Shown here one piece after another: positions 49,021 through 60,540 of a stretch of 64,000 nt of DNA; position 1 is the stretch's first letter; each line of letters opens with the position of its first letter. The notes beneath the pieces were generated by a model that was given only the letters and a program-made list of their open reading frames with translations, was not told the origin of the DNA and ran no database searches. Origin of the DNA: Schistosoma haematobium. Its lineage: Eukaryota > Platyhelminthes > Trematoda > Strigeidida > Schistosomatidae. The translations under genes were made by a program, and so were the position numbers. Where the stretch lies: NCBI RefSeq assembly GCF_000699445.3, contig NC_067195.1, positions 65,840,591-65,904,590 of the forward strand, in the 5' to 3' direction.

Positions 49021-51130
49021 CCAAACCGTAGTTTGGATTTTACAGTCTGACAATACCTGTTGAGGAAAATCATTTATCTAAACCAAGAAGAGAATACGTC
49101 CTAGTACTGAGCCCTGGCGGACCCCACTAGGACATTCCATAGCCTGAGATAAAGTGAAATTAACCCTAACCTTAAAATGTCGATTTTTCAGGTATGAAGT
49201 GAGCCAATCGATTAGAGGTGGCCTGATACCCAATCGTATGAGCTTATTGACAAGACATGTATGGTTAACCTTATCAAAAGCTTTTGAGAAATCTAGGTAG
49301 ATGATATCAACCTTCCCTTTGTGATCAAGGATACTTGTCCATCTGTCCACCGCAGTCAGCAGGTTGGTGATACAAGAGTAACCCTTCCTGAAACCATGCT
49401 GTTGGGGTGAGAAGAGATTTAAGGACAGTAAATAGTCATTTACACCATCGCATATCAGGGACTCCATGATTTTTGAGGGTATGGAGAGAAGAGCCACCGG
49501 TCGGTAACTTGAGGGTTCGCTGCGTCGACCTCCTTTGGAAATCGGTGTGATGTGAGCCAACTTCCAATTTTCCGGTAGTTTTCCTCGACTTAGCGAGTGT
49601 GAGAACATCACGCTAAGCGGCGCTGCCAAGATTGAGGCTGCTTCCCTCAGTATGGAGGAATGGACCATGTCCGGGCCAGGAGAAGTGTCTAATCTTAACT
49701 GCTGCAGTTTCCGGGACACCAAGTCAGCGCTTAGGTTCACTTTGGAAAGTCCTGTGGAATTGCAAACGAAACTGTCATCAGTAAAGTTAATGTCGGTCGG
49801 TTGAAATGTCTGGGAGTAATGTCCAGCCAGAAGGTTAGCGGCGTCACCATCGTTGTTGGTCGGGCCGTTAAGACTTACCAGTTGGGAAACTCCAATTTTG
49901 GCTTGACGAAGAGAGGCTGAAAAACGGAATAAGCTTTTAGGATTAGAGGCAAATCTGTCCATAAGCTTTGTCTGGTACTGAAGCCTATCTTCTCTTATAG
50001 CCTTCGTGCATATGTTCCTGATATGCTTATATTGCCTGTACGCTCCGTCGTTGTCAGTTCGTCTGTATTCCGCCCAACAGTGCCTTTTGCGGCTTAGCAG
50101 GCGAAGGGTACAGTTCTTGATTATTTTAGGTGGCTTGCAGCTTTTGGGAACCGTTTGAGGAACTGAATGGTTTGTAGCACATAAGAGCGTGTGCAGTAAG
50201 AAGTCCCAATGACCGTCCACATCGAGTTGGGGGTGAACATCCCAAACCACCTGTTGTAGATTGCCGTGTAGAGCTGGCACATTCAACCGTTTAAAATTCC
50301 AACGCAAGTTATTGGTAGGGTATCTTAGCTTAGTTTTGCTGACAAAATTGAAGGCTATGACGGCATGATCGCTTTTTCCCAGGGGAGCCAATATTGAGAG
50401 GTTGTCAACTAGAAATGCTTCGTTTGTGAATACACAGTCTAAGCGCGATGGTGTCTGACTGTTTCTCCAAGGAGTTGCCGACCTCACATTTTCGTACAAT
50501 CCCAAGTCATCGATGAGGTTGAAGAACCGAGCTTCAATTGAGTTGTCGCCTCCAGTATACGTGTGTTCCACGAAGTTGACTCTAGGGAGATTAAAGTCCC
50601 CTAGAATCAGGATGTGTGTGAAACCGAGATGAGTACAGCGGGATAGCCCTTCCAGCATACAACTATCGTACTCGGTGTCGGCAGTTGACTTCCTGTAAAT
50701 GACTCCGACTAGACACCTCGAAGTACTTGACAATCTTACAGAGCACCATATAGATTCCTCAAGATTGTTAAACTCGAGGTTATGAACTTGATGCACCTCC
50801 AAGCAAGAGCTTATGTATATGGCTACTCCGCCCCCATATCCTGATTTTCTGTCATTGCGGAACAAAGACATCCCAGGTAATGCTAACTCATGGTCCGAGA
50901 ACTGAGAAGATACCCAGGTTTCAGATATTCCTATCAGATGGGCCTTACTAGCATTGCTAAGATCACGTAGTTCATCCAGTTTGTTTGGTAGACTCGCGGT
51001 GTTCATATATAAGCAGTTTATGCTTTCAATTTGGAACGCGTGAGCTTCGTCCTGTTTGTCTGTATGAGCCTTACGTGAATAGACAGGTAGCCCACCTATA
51101 TGAGGTTTCCCGAGGTGGTAGGCCCTGTCC
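49020..51130 (-). mobile_element. CR1-I non-LTR retrotransposon, 3'-truncated
   Basis: Minus-strand CR1/Jockey-type element. Coding similarity starts near 51120 (VKDRAYHLGKP, GGLPVYSRK), passes through the 642-codon frame, and continues past a TAG at 49078-49080 with INDFPQQVLSDC. It is lost near 49040, before the catalytic FADD. At its 5' side it abuts the 3' end of a different CR1 (51132), forming a chimeric junction. Confidence 0.85.
49078..51006 (-). CDS. CR1-clade endonuclease / reverse transcriptase, truncated
   Basis: 642 codons from an ATG. Residues 1 to about 230 form the EEP endonuclease: LIGISETWVSS (catalytic Glu), GGGVAIYISS, ILGDFNLPRVNF (Asp/Asn), SRLDCVFTNEAF and GKSDHAVIAF (final Asp-His). 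A linker follows. The RT starts near residue 430: SPGPDMVHSSIL, ENWKLAHITPISKGG, SYRPVALLSIPSKIME, QHGFRKGYSC, IIYLDFSKAFDKVNH (first catalytic Asp) and PSGVRQGSVLG. The frame ends LFLV-stop where CR1 relatives carry a Tyr before the INDI-like block, and the FADD box is gone. It cannot reverse transcribe on its own. In-frame upstream sequence extends to about 51120 without an earlier ATG that I can see. Confidence 0.9.
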   Translation of the reverse strand: MNTASLPNKLDELRDLSNASKAHLIGISETWVSSQFSDHELALPGMSLFRNDRKSGYGGGVAIYISSCLEVHQVHNLEFNNLEESIWCSVRLSSTSRCLVGVIYRKSTADTEYDSCMLEGLSRCTHLGFTHILILGDFNLPRVNFVEHTYTGGDNSIEARFFNLIDDLGLYENVRSATPWRNSQTPSRLDCVFTNEAFLVDNLSILAPLGKSDHAVIAFNFVSKTKLRYPTNNLRWNFKRLNVPALHGNLQQVVWDVHPQLDVDGHWDFLLHTLLCATNHSVPQTVPKSCKPPKIIKNCTLRLLSRKRHCWAEYRRTDNDGAYRQYKHIRNICTKAIREDRLQYQTKLMDRFASNPKSLFRFSASLRQAKIGVSQLVSLNGPTNNDGDAANLLAGHYSQTFQPTDINFTDDSFVCNSTGLSKVNLSADLVSRKLQQLRLDTSPGPDMVHSSILREAASILAAPLSVMFSHSLSRGKLPENWKLAHITPISKGGRRSEPSSYRPVALLSIPSKIMESLICDGVNDYLLSLNLFSPQQHGFRKGYSCITNLLTAVDRWTSILDHKGKVDIIYLDFSKAFDKVNHTCLVNKLIRLGIRPPLIDWLTSYLKNRHFKVRVNFTLSQAMECPSGVRQGSVLGRILFLV

Positions 51131-53650
51131 TTTACACGTTTTTTATCGTCTCATATTCCAAATGCGGTCTTACAAAAGTAACATATAAAAACCTAAATAT
51201 TTCATCATGTAAATACTGGAAAGTCCTATGAAAAGACCATAATATTCTATAGCCTTTCGCAGCAGCAGTCTTACAGTGACTAGTGGTTTTGAGATCACTA
51301 CTTAATATGACTCCTAAATCTTTATAGCTTCTTACTTTGGGTAGAACGAATCCACATATTGTATAGTGATACAATTCGTCATAGTTATTTAATTGCATTA
51401 CCACACTCTTATTAGGATTTACTTGTAGTGACCACCTGTCCAACCATGCCACCAATGAGCTAAGATCATTCTGTAATACCATCCTATCCGATATACTGTG
51501 TATGGGTCTCCAAATTTTTATGTCATCAGCGAATAATAGAGCGGATGATTTTGGTACAGTTGGTAATTCATTTACATAAAGTAAAAAGAGAAGAGGCCAG
51601 AGGATTGTGTCATGGAGAACTCGATTTTTTACAGGTCCTCATGATGAGAGAGCTCCATTTACCATTACCCTCTGTCACATGTCATGGAGAATGTTACTTA
51701 TCCAATCTACGACTGTATAATGGGTTGCAAAACGTTCCAGTTTGAATTTAAGACCAGAGTGGGAGACCTTATCGAACGCCTTACTTAGATTTATGAAGAT
51801 CACATCCACAGGAATATTTCGACCTTCTGCCGCAGCCTGATGAGAGGAATTGTCGAACTTGATAGGCCTCTCCTAAAACCATGTTGTTCCATGGAGAAAA
51901 GATTATGCCCTTCCACACTGTTTATAACAGCTATCTGAGTAATCTTTTCCATCAGTTTTACAACTGCCCTAGCTAGACTAACGGGTCGACAGTTACTAAG
52001 TCTCTACTACCCACCTTATATGTCGGATTTATTATGGCTTTTTTCGAGTCTCTGGGCAGTCTGGACTGCCTCAGAAACCTATCAAACATTATGGCTACTG
52101 GTTCAGCAACTAAATCAGATTGAGCCTTCATAATCCTAGGATGAATATCATCAGGACGACTGGAATTAGTCTTAGGATAATACCTTTCGCAACGAATTTG
52201 GGTTCGTCAACAAGCCGCCACAATCACAGTCAATCGTTCTCCTAACTAATTGTTTTTCACAGGACTGTCTAGTTATACGTATTAACGCTGAACAAGCATT
52301 CCTAGTCTTTCAATAACTGGATCTGTACTGTTCTAGGCCAGTAGAGATTAACATATTCCAATACTTTTTCCTACGTCTAAAATGTTTCTTGAATTGATTA
52401 GTTATCCTTGGAGGACAGTTATTCGGTCTACGTGGCACTAGGCACGATATAAACGAGGGACGTAGCTGAACTAAACTTGCCTTTGAATACAGGCTATGCT
52501 TCTTCAAATGATGATCTAGTATCTACTGACCAGTCTGTTTTAGCAGCGCATTCCTGAATGGCTGATACGTCAGCTTTCCATACATTTGGGCGGGGTATAA
52601 CCTGATCGTATAACACGTCCCTAGTTCTAAACATGAATGACAAAACAGCGTGATCGCTATTTACTAACAGTGGAAGAATATTTAGGTCAACAATATCCTC
52701 AATCTCATGAGTGATTACCAAGTCCAACAAAGGAAAACCTTGGTTTGCACCGAAATGTGTGGGTTTGGATACATTCTGTACTAATGCATGCTCCATTACC
52801 GTTATCAGGAGCCCGCTACCAAAGGGGTTTATTGATCCTGTAGTGACCTACTTTTATCAAGAGAACGCGATCGGTGTTATAGAAACAATTATTATTATAA
52901 CTCATTGTACCAGGGATTGTTTTACCGTACTTGTTTGTTTAACTATACCAAAACACATACATTCTTCCGTGGATTGTGACCTTGCGCGAATTCGGTTACG
53001 CTCAGTAAACACACTCGTAACCTGGCACGATCTCGGTATTCTTTCGATACCACGAGGTCGCCAACAAATACATCTCGACTACAGCCATCAATTGCCCTCG
53101 GATATTTGGCCTACGGAAGATCTTATTGGTTAACTGGCACATAGTCTTCCTATAGTGGTGATTACGGTCAAGCGCGACTCGACGCCATACCACAATCCTA
53201 TCCTCAGCCCAACTAATATCAGGTGCATTAAAGTATCCTAATATCAAACATCTGTTTTTGCACTCCATAGCTGCATGTGCTCTAAAATAAAGTTATCAGC
53301 TAAGCAGATTGGGCTGCAATATATGACAACGAGTATAAGTGTACTACATCCGATGGCCAACTCACAGCTAATGACTTCACAAGTTCCACTATCATGGGAT
53401 TCGCAAACAAAGGAGCGGATATTTATATCATTGACCGTATACAGAAGGATACCACCTCCGTTCCTGCATCTTTGTCTATCAATTTTTAGGTAGGGGCATC
53501 AGGATAATTCTGTAGTAATGTCAAAGCCATGATCTAACCAAGTTTCTGTCATTGCGACAATGTGTGGCCTTAATTTGTCCATTAATACTCCTAGTTCATA
53601 GAATTTATTCCTTCAACGACTCGTTGTCTTCATTTGGATTTATCGCACAA
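51131..53650 (-). pseudogene. CR1-II non-LTR retrotransposon, degraded
   Basis: A second, different CR1 on the minus strand. The 5' end near 53640 reads MTETWLDHGFDITTEL and GGGILLYTV. GYFNAPDISW follows (53200-53268, GYFN for GDFN), then an interruption (52800-53130). Next come THFGANQGFPLLDLVITHE and NSDHAVLSFMF (52494-52796), a linker (52310-52507), an RT with several stops (RPDDIHPRIMKA, INLSKAFDKVSH), LLFADDIKIWRP near 51500-51545, and the tail VAWLDRWSLQVNPNKS to FVRPHLEYE (51132-51482). All domains are present in order; none is intact. Confidence 0.85.
52800..53130. repeat. Insert of about 330 bp in the CR1-II endonuclease
   Basis: Coding similarity to CR1 stops after LDRNHHYRKTMCQL and resumes at MEHALVQNVSKP. 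The sequence between is unrelated to CR1. In minus orientation it contains tgttggcgacctcgtgg and, near its end, caataaacc. A solo LTR or a SINE-like element is possible, but no duplication of the target is clear. Confidence 0.5.
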
Positions 53651-54541
53651 GGTCGTCGGCCAAGTATAATTTAACTTTTGGGTTGTTAATAAATAAGTGT
53701 CTGCAAAAAATATCCTTTAGAAGGATAAAAACTGACTACGGTTTTAAGGAATGATAAGAATCAAGTGAAGCCTATACTCGAACTCATCAGACCATAGTTT
53801 CATGTTTGCTTAAACCCCTCTCTTTTTCCTAGGCAACCTAGTGTTTGAAATCATTTTACAGTACTTTTTGATTTCTGCAAGAAACAATCATTCGACTCCA
53901 CACGTAATTGAAAACTACCTCTTTCCTCAGTTTTTAGCAAAACCCAGGTGTACCTCGAAGTACGACCAGTTAACAAGAATAACGGTGTGGTGGGAACGAA
54001 AATATTCCAGGGCAATATTTTAGTGTCTTAAATTTTTTGGGTTTCCTTGTAACCTCAAGTCAAAAGACAAATGGCAAAACATGTTATCAGTTTTTGCAAT
54101 TCTTATTCCAAATAAAACGAGTCCATTTTGCAATGGATCACTAGACTGAACTATCGAATATGTCCCCAAACAGTTAGTATCGTTTCTGCTTACAGTAGTG
54201 ATGATAGGGATGCATGTGGGATGATCAATGCTATTGTGTGGGTACTCGTTTTTCTGAACAGTTCAGATGTCCCACAATGTTTTTATAGAATCGAAAGGAT
54301 CAGTCATATATATCACTGAAATAGTCGACAGATTTTATAGATTATGGGTAGCACTACCGTGATCAAGACTTTTGTAATAAGCTGTGGGTACGTCAACAAG
54401 CCAATATTATGCTGCGCGAACTTTATTGGTGGCTCTACTTTCTGAATCTAGTAAAATTTATGCGAAACCACACAGAAGGAATATATCTGGATGGATTTAT
54501 AGGGACCGAGACGACCAGATTAGAATGCCTGTAATACAATT
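53651..54541. other. No gene recognised
   Basis: Short frames only (for example 53841-54023 and 54128-54319, plus), none with a motif or a relative elsewhere in the window. Confidence 0.55.
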
Positions 54542-55800
54542 AAAGATGCCACAAGTATTCGGAGTTTGACAACGTCTTTATACGTAACACCCTTATGATC
54601 AAAATATATCAACCCAGTTAAATTAGAAGTCAGAAATAAAGGTTTTCGAATATATGTTTCAGGGGCTATCAATATTTCAAGAAGCGTTTGGTCTAAGCTG
54701 GCTAAGAGTTGCAGGGTATGTTTAGGATGGCGTTCCCACCTGTGATTTGGTGTGTATGAGTGACCGAGCGACCTCAGCTAGGTGTGTCCAGTAAAACTAA
54801 CGAGGTCAGCATCGGCGTCAAAGACATACAGAATTGTTTATTTTGGGGATTTATTTGCCACTACACAGTACATTTGTAGAGTTTGTTGACGTCGAGTGCC
54901 TTACATTTGGACAGGAAGTGTGTTTGTCTAACTTACGTCGAAATCGCACCTCGTGGTTAGTACTTATTCTGGACTACACTATGGTGTCCAACCAATATGA
55001 CTTCTTTGTTGAATGTGTAGAATGAATAAAATCTCACAAAAGTATTTTTATACTTTAGACTGATCATGTCAGAGAAATACAGAGTATGGTCACACTACCA
55101 TACGAGCAAATCATTAGCGTGTATTCATTATTCTGTGTTAGTTTTCCCTGGTTCCAGTGATATTTAGCATATAATTTAACGTTCACTGATCAATCCTTTA
55201 GCTTTTAAGTGGATAGTTTGATTAATGATCTAGCTAGGTCTCAATGACATTTTAGGATCACTCACTATCTAGTTCGAAGAAGCGCGTTATAGATCGCAAG
55301 AGTGCATCCTGGTTACATAACATTTGTCATTCTGTATTGAACCTGCTCTATGTTCATTGCTTCCAAGAAAATCTGTAGTGGCATTGGGTCCTCATCACAA
55401 AATCTTCAGTGCTTAACACGAGACACTTGGGAAAATAGATGTTCAACATTTGACGCGGAGAAAAACCCAACGATGGAGAATGCGGGAACAATAAATAGAG
55501 TGAATTCGAATTGATCGGTCGGCTTGGCCCGGCCTTGCAGACGTAGTTACTCTTAAGTGTTGTAACATAATATTTTATTCTTATTAAATATATTGTTTTA
55601 TCTCTAGCGTAATTTTGTTCTCAACCATATATTGGTGATTGTTACAACGTGATGAGCTGGTGTAGACAATGATGTGACTTGCACGTAAGATCTTATAGAT
55701 TAGACAGTAACATCATGAAAAATCTTCAATTTTAGGATTAAGTCTATTATTAGAGTAGTACTAATGTAGAAGTGGACTAAAATTCTACAAATCTAATAAG
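54542..55800 (+). repeat. Dispersed repeat family X, longest copy
   Basis: Its first part (54542-54880) aligns collinearly with 61990-62330; the middle (54905-55275) with 1480-1789; the end (55330-55800) with 57560-57715 followed by 60236-60540. Common strings are gatgccaca, gaccgagcg, caacatttgacgcggag and gatcttatagatta. No protein motif is seen. This copy lacks the RTE-C element found in the 57-60 kb copy, so it serves as the empty site. Confidence 0.7.
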
Positions 55801-57527
55801 ATTTATGTCTTAGTTCCAATAACATTTCGGTCCCTCCATTTGGAATTCTTTCGAGTTCTTTATATTTTTTTCGGTTAGACGGCATGGTGAGTTTTTATTG
55901 TGGCTCCACTTAAGTAGCTAGGACATCCAGAACATTTTAAAAACCATCTGACCTAGAGCCTTTCAGAAATACTATTTGGTAGTCTGTACACTTGCAAATA
56001 AACCTGATGGTTTGATAGTGTTAAGTAATTGTGAGCGATACATTCTTATCTCATATTTGGCTTACGTAAGCGATAAAACTCAGGTTAAAACAGCACTTTT
56101 GTTTGATAGGATCGAACTAATATGACAAAGCATCACATAATTGCCCCCAAATAACTAGCAAGTCGACCCACCAGTCGTGCCTTAAGTTATTCGTACATAC
56201 GAACCAAAATAATCATTATTCTAAGATGAATGTTATGAACAAATGTCGCACTCCATAAATCTATCCTGCTGTTTGTCTCAGAAATTTGTTGTGATGGTAG
56301 CATCAATGAAAGTGATTTCAAGACCATCGAGTGTTATCTAAGCATATCAGGTTATCTCACTTTAACACATACTCGCTAGTTTTAATAAGCGCTTATGTGT
56401 TCCACATTTTTCAGTCGTTGCATATTCAGCACGAGAATAAGCAAGCAGTGTGGGAGCTACACAAATCAGTGTACGATCTTTATTAATTTATGGTTTCATA
56501 GATATTCATTTTGGTAAAGTTTTTGTCGTTCGATCTGGTTAGCAAGTATTGTTAGGGATTGGTGTTACGATTAAAACAAAGTTTGTGATCAGTCGACCTT
56601 GTGTTAAACGTTCGCACCGGCGTTACGCAATTCCTCAACCCCGGTATCTAAAAATAACCTATTCATGAGACCACCAGCAACAAACCACACAGATATCATT
56701 CTAAGTTTCAGTTGTTGACCTTCACTAAACTTACTTCGGAAGTCGTTAATTGATATGGTTTCCTTCGGTACTAGTTCAACGGTTTGTTTCTGTTTTTTAA
56801 ACTTAGTTCACGTACCTGATGGTGACTATTTGTGTTTTGAATAGTGGCTGAAGCCTGTCATTTGAACGGAACTTCAACTTGTGAACGGTTGATTTTTTTG
56901 TTTGCCCCCTATACTCGACGATGTTTGGGTAAGCCTTGGCATGCGGATGGATGACTGTGGGTTCACTGAACAACACCAATAACAGTAGTATCATCAAACT
57001 GTCCACTGCCTTATCCGGCAAATGTGATGGTGATGTTGTGGAAAATGCACTTAATTGTGATGGGGAATCAGAATTTAATTTACTCGATCAAATGACAAAG
57101 AGACCCTGTTGGTCATTGGGGAATTCGATATGTGGTTATCGGACAAATGAATGACAGACCAAACACAATTTATTTTGCTGATGATTCACTGCACCGAATA
57201 CATTGCTAGTGTAATTCATCACTGAAAATCTTTGTTTCACATAGTTGCCTATCGGGTGACTGAAGTGATGCTTTGTTAAATATTCGGAAAGCAGTCTACT
57301 GCAACGTGTGGAACATTTGCAGTTATGGAGGGCATTAGTATGTAGATTTACAATGGCACGCAAAGGAAGCAGATAAAAATCAGTTTAGCTGAAGATCGTC
57401 ACGGCTGACCAAGTATTTTGGGTACTACAGACTAGGCGAGACTTGGAGCACACCAATCAATGGGTACATTTACTGAGCTAGTCTACAGCAAAATGGGATG
57501 CGATAACCTTGAGATGAGTTTGATAGT
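55801..57527. other. No gene recognised
   Basis: AT-rich. The frames at 56803-57021 and 57136-57363 (minus) lack motifs; the first contains a short hydrophobic run (LMILLLLVLF) but no coding context. Confidence 0.55.
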
Positions 57528-57715
57528 TTGACCGTTCTACAAGAGTTGGACTATGCAGTAAAGAAACAACTGTATTTCAGCTGCTCGAAATATGTCCGTG
57601 AGTGTGTTGTGGCACTGGGCCCTAAACACACAATCCTCAAAGCTGAACACGAAACAACTGGAGAAACAGACGTTCAACATTTAACGCGGAGAACAACCCA
57701 ACGATGGAAAAGGCT
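57528..57715 (+). repeat. Family X, left half of the interrupted copy
   Basis: Matches 55330-55490 (caacatttaacgcggagaac against caacatttgacgcggagaaa; then cccaacgatgg in both). It is broken at 57715 by RTE-C. The overlapping 86-codon frame is probably chance. Confidence 0.7.
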
Positions 57716-58012
57716 TACTTACTTAAGCCTGTTACTCCCAATGGAGCATAGGCCGCCGACCGGCATTCTCCAACCCACTCTGTCCTGAGCCTTCCTTCCC
57801 AGTTCTGTTCAATTGTTGTTCATTCTTCTTATGTCTGTCTCCATTTCTCGGCATAATGTGTTCTTTGGTCTTCCTCTTATCCTTTGGCCTTGAGGATTCC
57901 ATGTGAGGGCTTGTCTTATGACGCACTTGGGTGCTTTCCTCAATGTGTGTCCTATCCACTTCCAGCGCTTCTTTCTAATTTCTTCCTCCGCTGGGATCTG
58001 GTTTGTTCTCTC

Positions 58013-58762
58013 CTACAGTTGGTTGTTGCTAATAGTGTCCGACCAACGGATCCGAAGTATTTTGCGTAGACAACTGTTAAGAAACACTTTTATCTTCTGA
58101 ATGATGGCTTTCGCAGTTCTCCAGGTTTCCGCCACATACGGTAGAACTGTCTTGACATTTGTATTGAAAATCCTGACCTTGGTGTTGGTTGACAGTTGTT
58201 TCGAATTCCAGATGTCCTTCAGTTGTAGATGTGCCTCTCTTGCTTTGCCAGTCCTCGCCTTCACATTTGCATTAGATCCACCGTGTTCATCAATCATGCT
58301 GCCCAAATATGTAAAGGTTTTCACATCTTCCAAATCTTCGCCATCAATTGTCACTGGATTGGTGCATGCTGTGTTGTATCGGAGAATCTTGCTTTTCCGT
58401 TTGTGTATGTTGAGACCTACTGCTGCTGAGGCTGCTGCTACACTGGTCGTCTTCTCCTGCATTTGCTGTTGCGTTTGGGATAGGAGTGTCAGATCATCTG
58501 CGAAGTCTAGATCGTCCAGCTGCATCCTAGCTGTCCACTGTATACCGTGTTTCTCCTCAAATGTTGACATCATCATGATCCAGTCGATCACTAGAAGAAA
58601 GAGAAAGGGTGAAAGTAAGCAACCTCGCCTGACACCGGTCTTTACTTCGAATGAGTTTGTCAACTGTCCTCCATGCACGATTTTGCAGTTTAATCCATCA
58701 CAGCAATTCCGTATGATATCAAATATCTTCTGAGGCATGCCGTAGTGTCTTTGTTGTGTCAT
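58013..58762 (-). pseudogene. RTE-C reverse transcriptase, N-terminally deleted
   Basis: 249-codon frame: RHYGMPQKIFDIIRNC, TGVRRGCLLSPFLFLLVIDW, LDDLDFADDLTLLSQTQQQM (catalytic FADD kept), TFTYLGSMIDEHGGSNANVK and FNTNVKTVLPYVAETWRTAK. After a stop at 58013 the C-terminal tail continues in another frame toward 57740 ([13 protein letters not shown]). Fingers and the first catalytic Asp region are missing. The plus-strand 210-codon frame over the same bases is a shadow. Confidence 0.87.
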
Positions 58763-59114
58763 ACAGTTGTCTCATGTTTCCTTCTCTTGAAGCCTTTTCC
58801 GCCGTCATTGCTAAATCTTCCACATATTTACGTTCGTCGGTTCTGATGCTCCTCTTCACTTGCTTGTTCACTTCTGTGTATTCAGCTTGTGCCTTGGCTT
58901 TTTCTGCTCTTGTTCGGCTGGTATTGATTGCTGCTTTCTTGTTCCTCCTTTCTTGAATTTTATCCAGTGTATCAACAGTGATCCATCCCTTGTGATGGTG
59001 CTTCTTGTGACCCAGAACCTCGTGGCATGTTGAAGTGATTGCTTCTTTGATCCCCTTCCAGTTGCTCCCCATAGTAGTTCCTTCTCCATTGAGTAGATCA
59101 TGAAAGGCCTGCAA
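58719..59114 (-). pseudogene. RTE-C linker between endonuclease and RT
   Basis: 131-codon frame with LQAFHDLLNGEG, GWITVDTLDKIQERRNKKAA and a basic helical stretch to NMRQLYDTTKTL. This is the family's linker before the RT. It joins the RT frame at cactacggcatgcc, where several hundred bases present in intact relatives are absent. Confidence 0.8.
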
Positions 59115-59268
59115 CTTGTTGCTGAGGTCTATCTTGAATTTGTTGAGTTTGTCAGTATCCCGAAAAAAAACGTATTTAACTTTCGTGATGTTGTCCGCCC
59201 TATTGTCCGGTGCTTCTTGAGTTTCATTTTATATCTTGGCAAAAAGCAGATGACGATCTGATGCTATA

Positions 59269-60036
59269 TCAGCTCCCCTCTTGGTTCCCGCATCCTCCTG
59301 AACTTTTTGTTGATGCAGATATGGTCGATTTGGTTCTGTGTAGTGTGATCCGTGTGGTTTTGTGAACGTGTCTATGTGGGAATATAGTGCCACCTATGAC
59401 CAGTTTATTGAAGGTACATAGGTTTGCAAATCTCTCACCATTTTCGTTCCTTTCTTCCAGTCCGTGTCGTCCCATGATGTCTTCATATCCGGTGTTGTCC
59501 ATTCCAACCTTGGCATTTAAATCTCCCATCAGAATGGTCAAGTCCTTTGTTGGGCACTTCTCGACGATTGACTACAGCCTACCTTAGAATTGATCTTTAG
59601 CGTCTTCATTGTAATCGTTGGTAGGTGCATAGCATTGGATGATGTTCATTGAAATGCCCTCTTTCTTTGTTTTGAAGGAAGCTGTGATGATCCTTGGTCC
59701 ATGAGATTCCCATCCTATTAGTGCATTTTGTGCTTGTTTGGACAGCATCAATGCAACTCCTTGTGTATGTGGTGCATTTTCTTCTTCATGGCCGGAGTAT
59801 AATAGAAGCTCCCCTGAAGCTAGTCGGTGTTGTCCAACTTGCGTCCAATGTGTTTCACTGATCCCAAGCACCCCTAGGTTGTATCTCTTCATTTCTGCAG
59901 CAATTTGGAAAACTCTGCCAGTCTCCCACATTGTACGAGCATTCCATGTACCTAAATAAATGATTGTTCTGGTTGTCAGAAGGGGCATCGGCCTCGTGAC
60001 TTTCGAAGGAAATCGGCTTTCATCATGTGGCATCAT
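59269..60036 (-). pseudogene. RTE-C endonuclease
   Basis: EEP endonuclease starting from an ATG at 60036: YLGTWNARTMWETGRV (catalytic Asn), LGVLGISETHWTQVG (Glu), MNIIQCYAPTNDYNEDAKDQ, two in-frame stops (near 59582 and 59570), then LTILMGDLNAKVGMDNTGYE (59440-59541). A frameshift near 59370 moves the last block, NQIDHICINKKF, to another frame. With these breaks it is inactive. Confidence 0.85.
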
Positions 60037-60236
60037 AACTCTTCTAAATGAAGACCCCCTGACTCCCAGGGTAAAGTTTGAATGGTTTGAATAATTTTTT
60101 TCCGGTTGGCGTTCTTTAGCGAGTTAGTTTCCTACAGAATGGGGTCGCTAACCTCATGCCCAACCCTCCTCCTTCATCCGGGCTTGGGACAGGCATTAAC
60201 CCATGGAGGGACTCCAGACAGAGTTGATGAAGAAGA

Positions 60237-60540
60237 GAGGAAGAATTAATTCATCAAGTGGCATGGCTCGGCCCTAGAGGCGTGGTCATACTTATTTAAC
60301 ATCACTTTTATTCATGTTAAATATAATGTTCTATCTCCAGCCTTAAGGTATTCTCTATCATATGCTGGTGATTATTACGATACGATGAGTCGGTGTAAAC
60401 AACGATGTTACTTTCATGTACGATCTTATAGATTAGGCAGTTACATCACGACAAATCTACGATTTTAGGATTACGTCTATTATTAGATCAGTACTAATAA
60501 CTAGGCAGACCATAATTCTACAAGTGTAATGATTTCAGGT
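60237..60540 (+). repeat. Family X, right half of the interrupted copy
   Basis: Continues the family where 57715 left off: 60268-60530 aligns with 55520-55790 (gatcttatagattaggcagt against gatcttatagattagacagt). Confidence 0.75.

Larger units (their letters stand above)
57716..60236 (-). mobile_element. RTE-C (SR2-like) non-LTR retrotransposon
   Basis: A 2.5-kb RTE-clade element on the minus strand, inserted in family X. The 5' leader ends at about 60236 (actctgtctggagtccctcc); the 3' end at 57716 is taagtaagtaagcc, a TAAG-type tail. Short, imperfect matching flanks (gatggaaaa against gatgaagaa) may be the target-site duplication. It carries endonuclease, linker and RT, but an internal deletion removes the RT fingers and first palm motifs. 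Confidence 0.88.

Noticed and set aside
49078..51006. 642-codon frame as a host gene
   Set aside because: It contains the full order of CR1 endonuclease and RT motifs and is truncated before the catalytic box.
57528..57788. 86-codon plus-strand gene
   Set aside because: Its first part is family X repeat and its last part is the RTE-C tail; the frame crosses the insertion junction.
58101..58733. 210-codon plus-strand gene
   Set aside because: It is the reverse complement of the RTE-C reverse transcriptase frame (58013-58762), which carries FADD and YLGS motifs.
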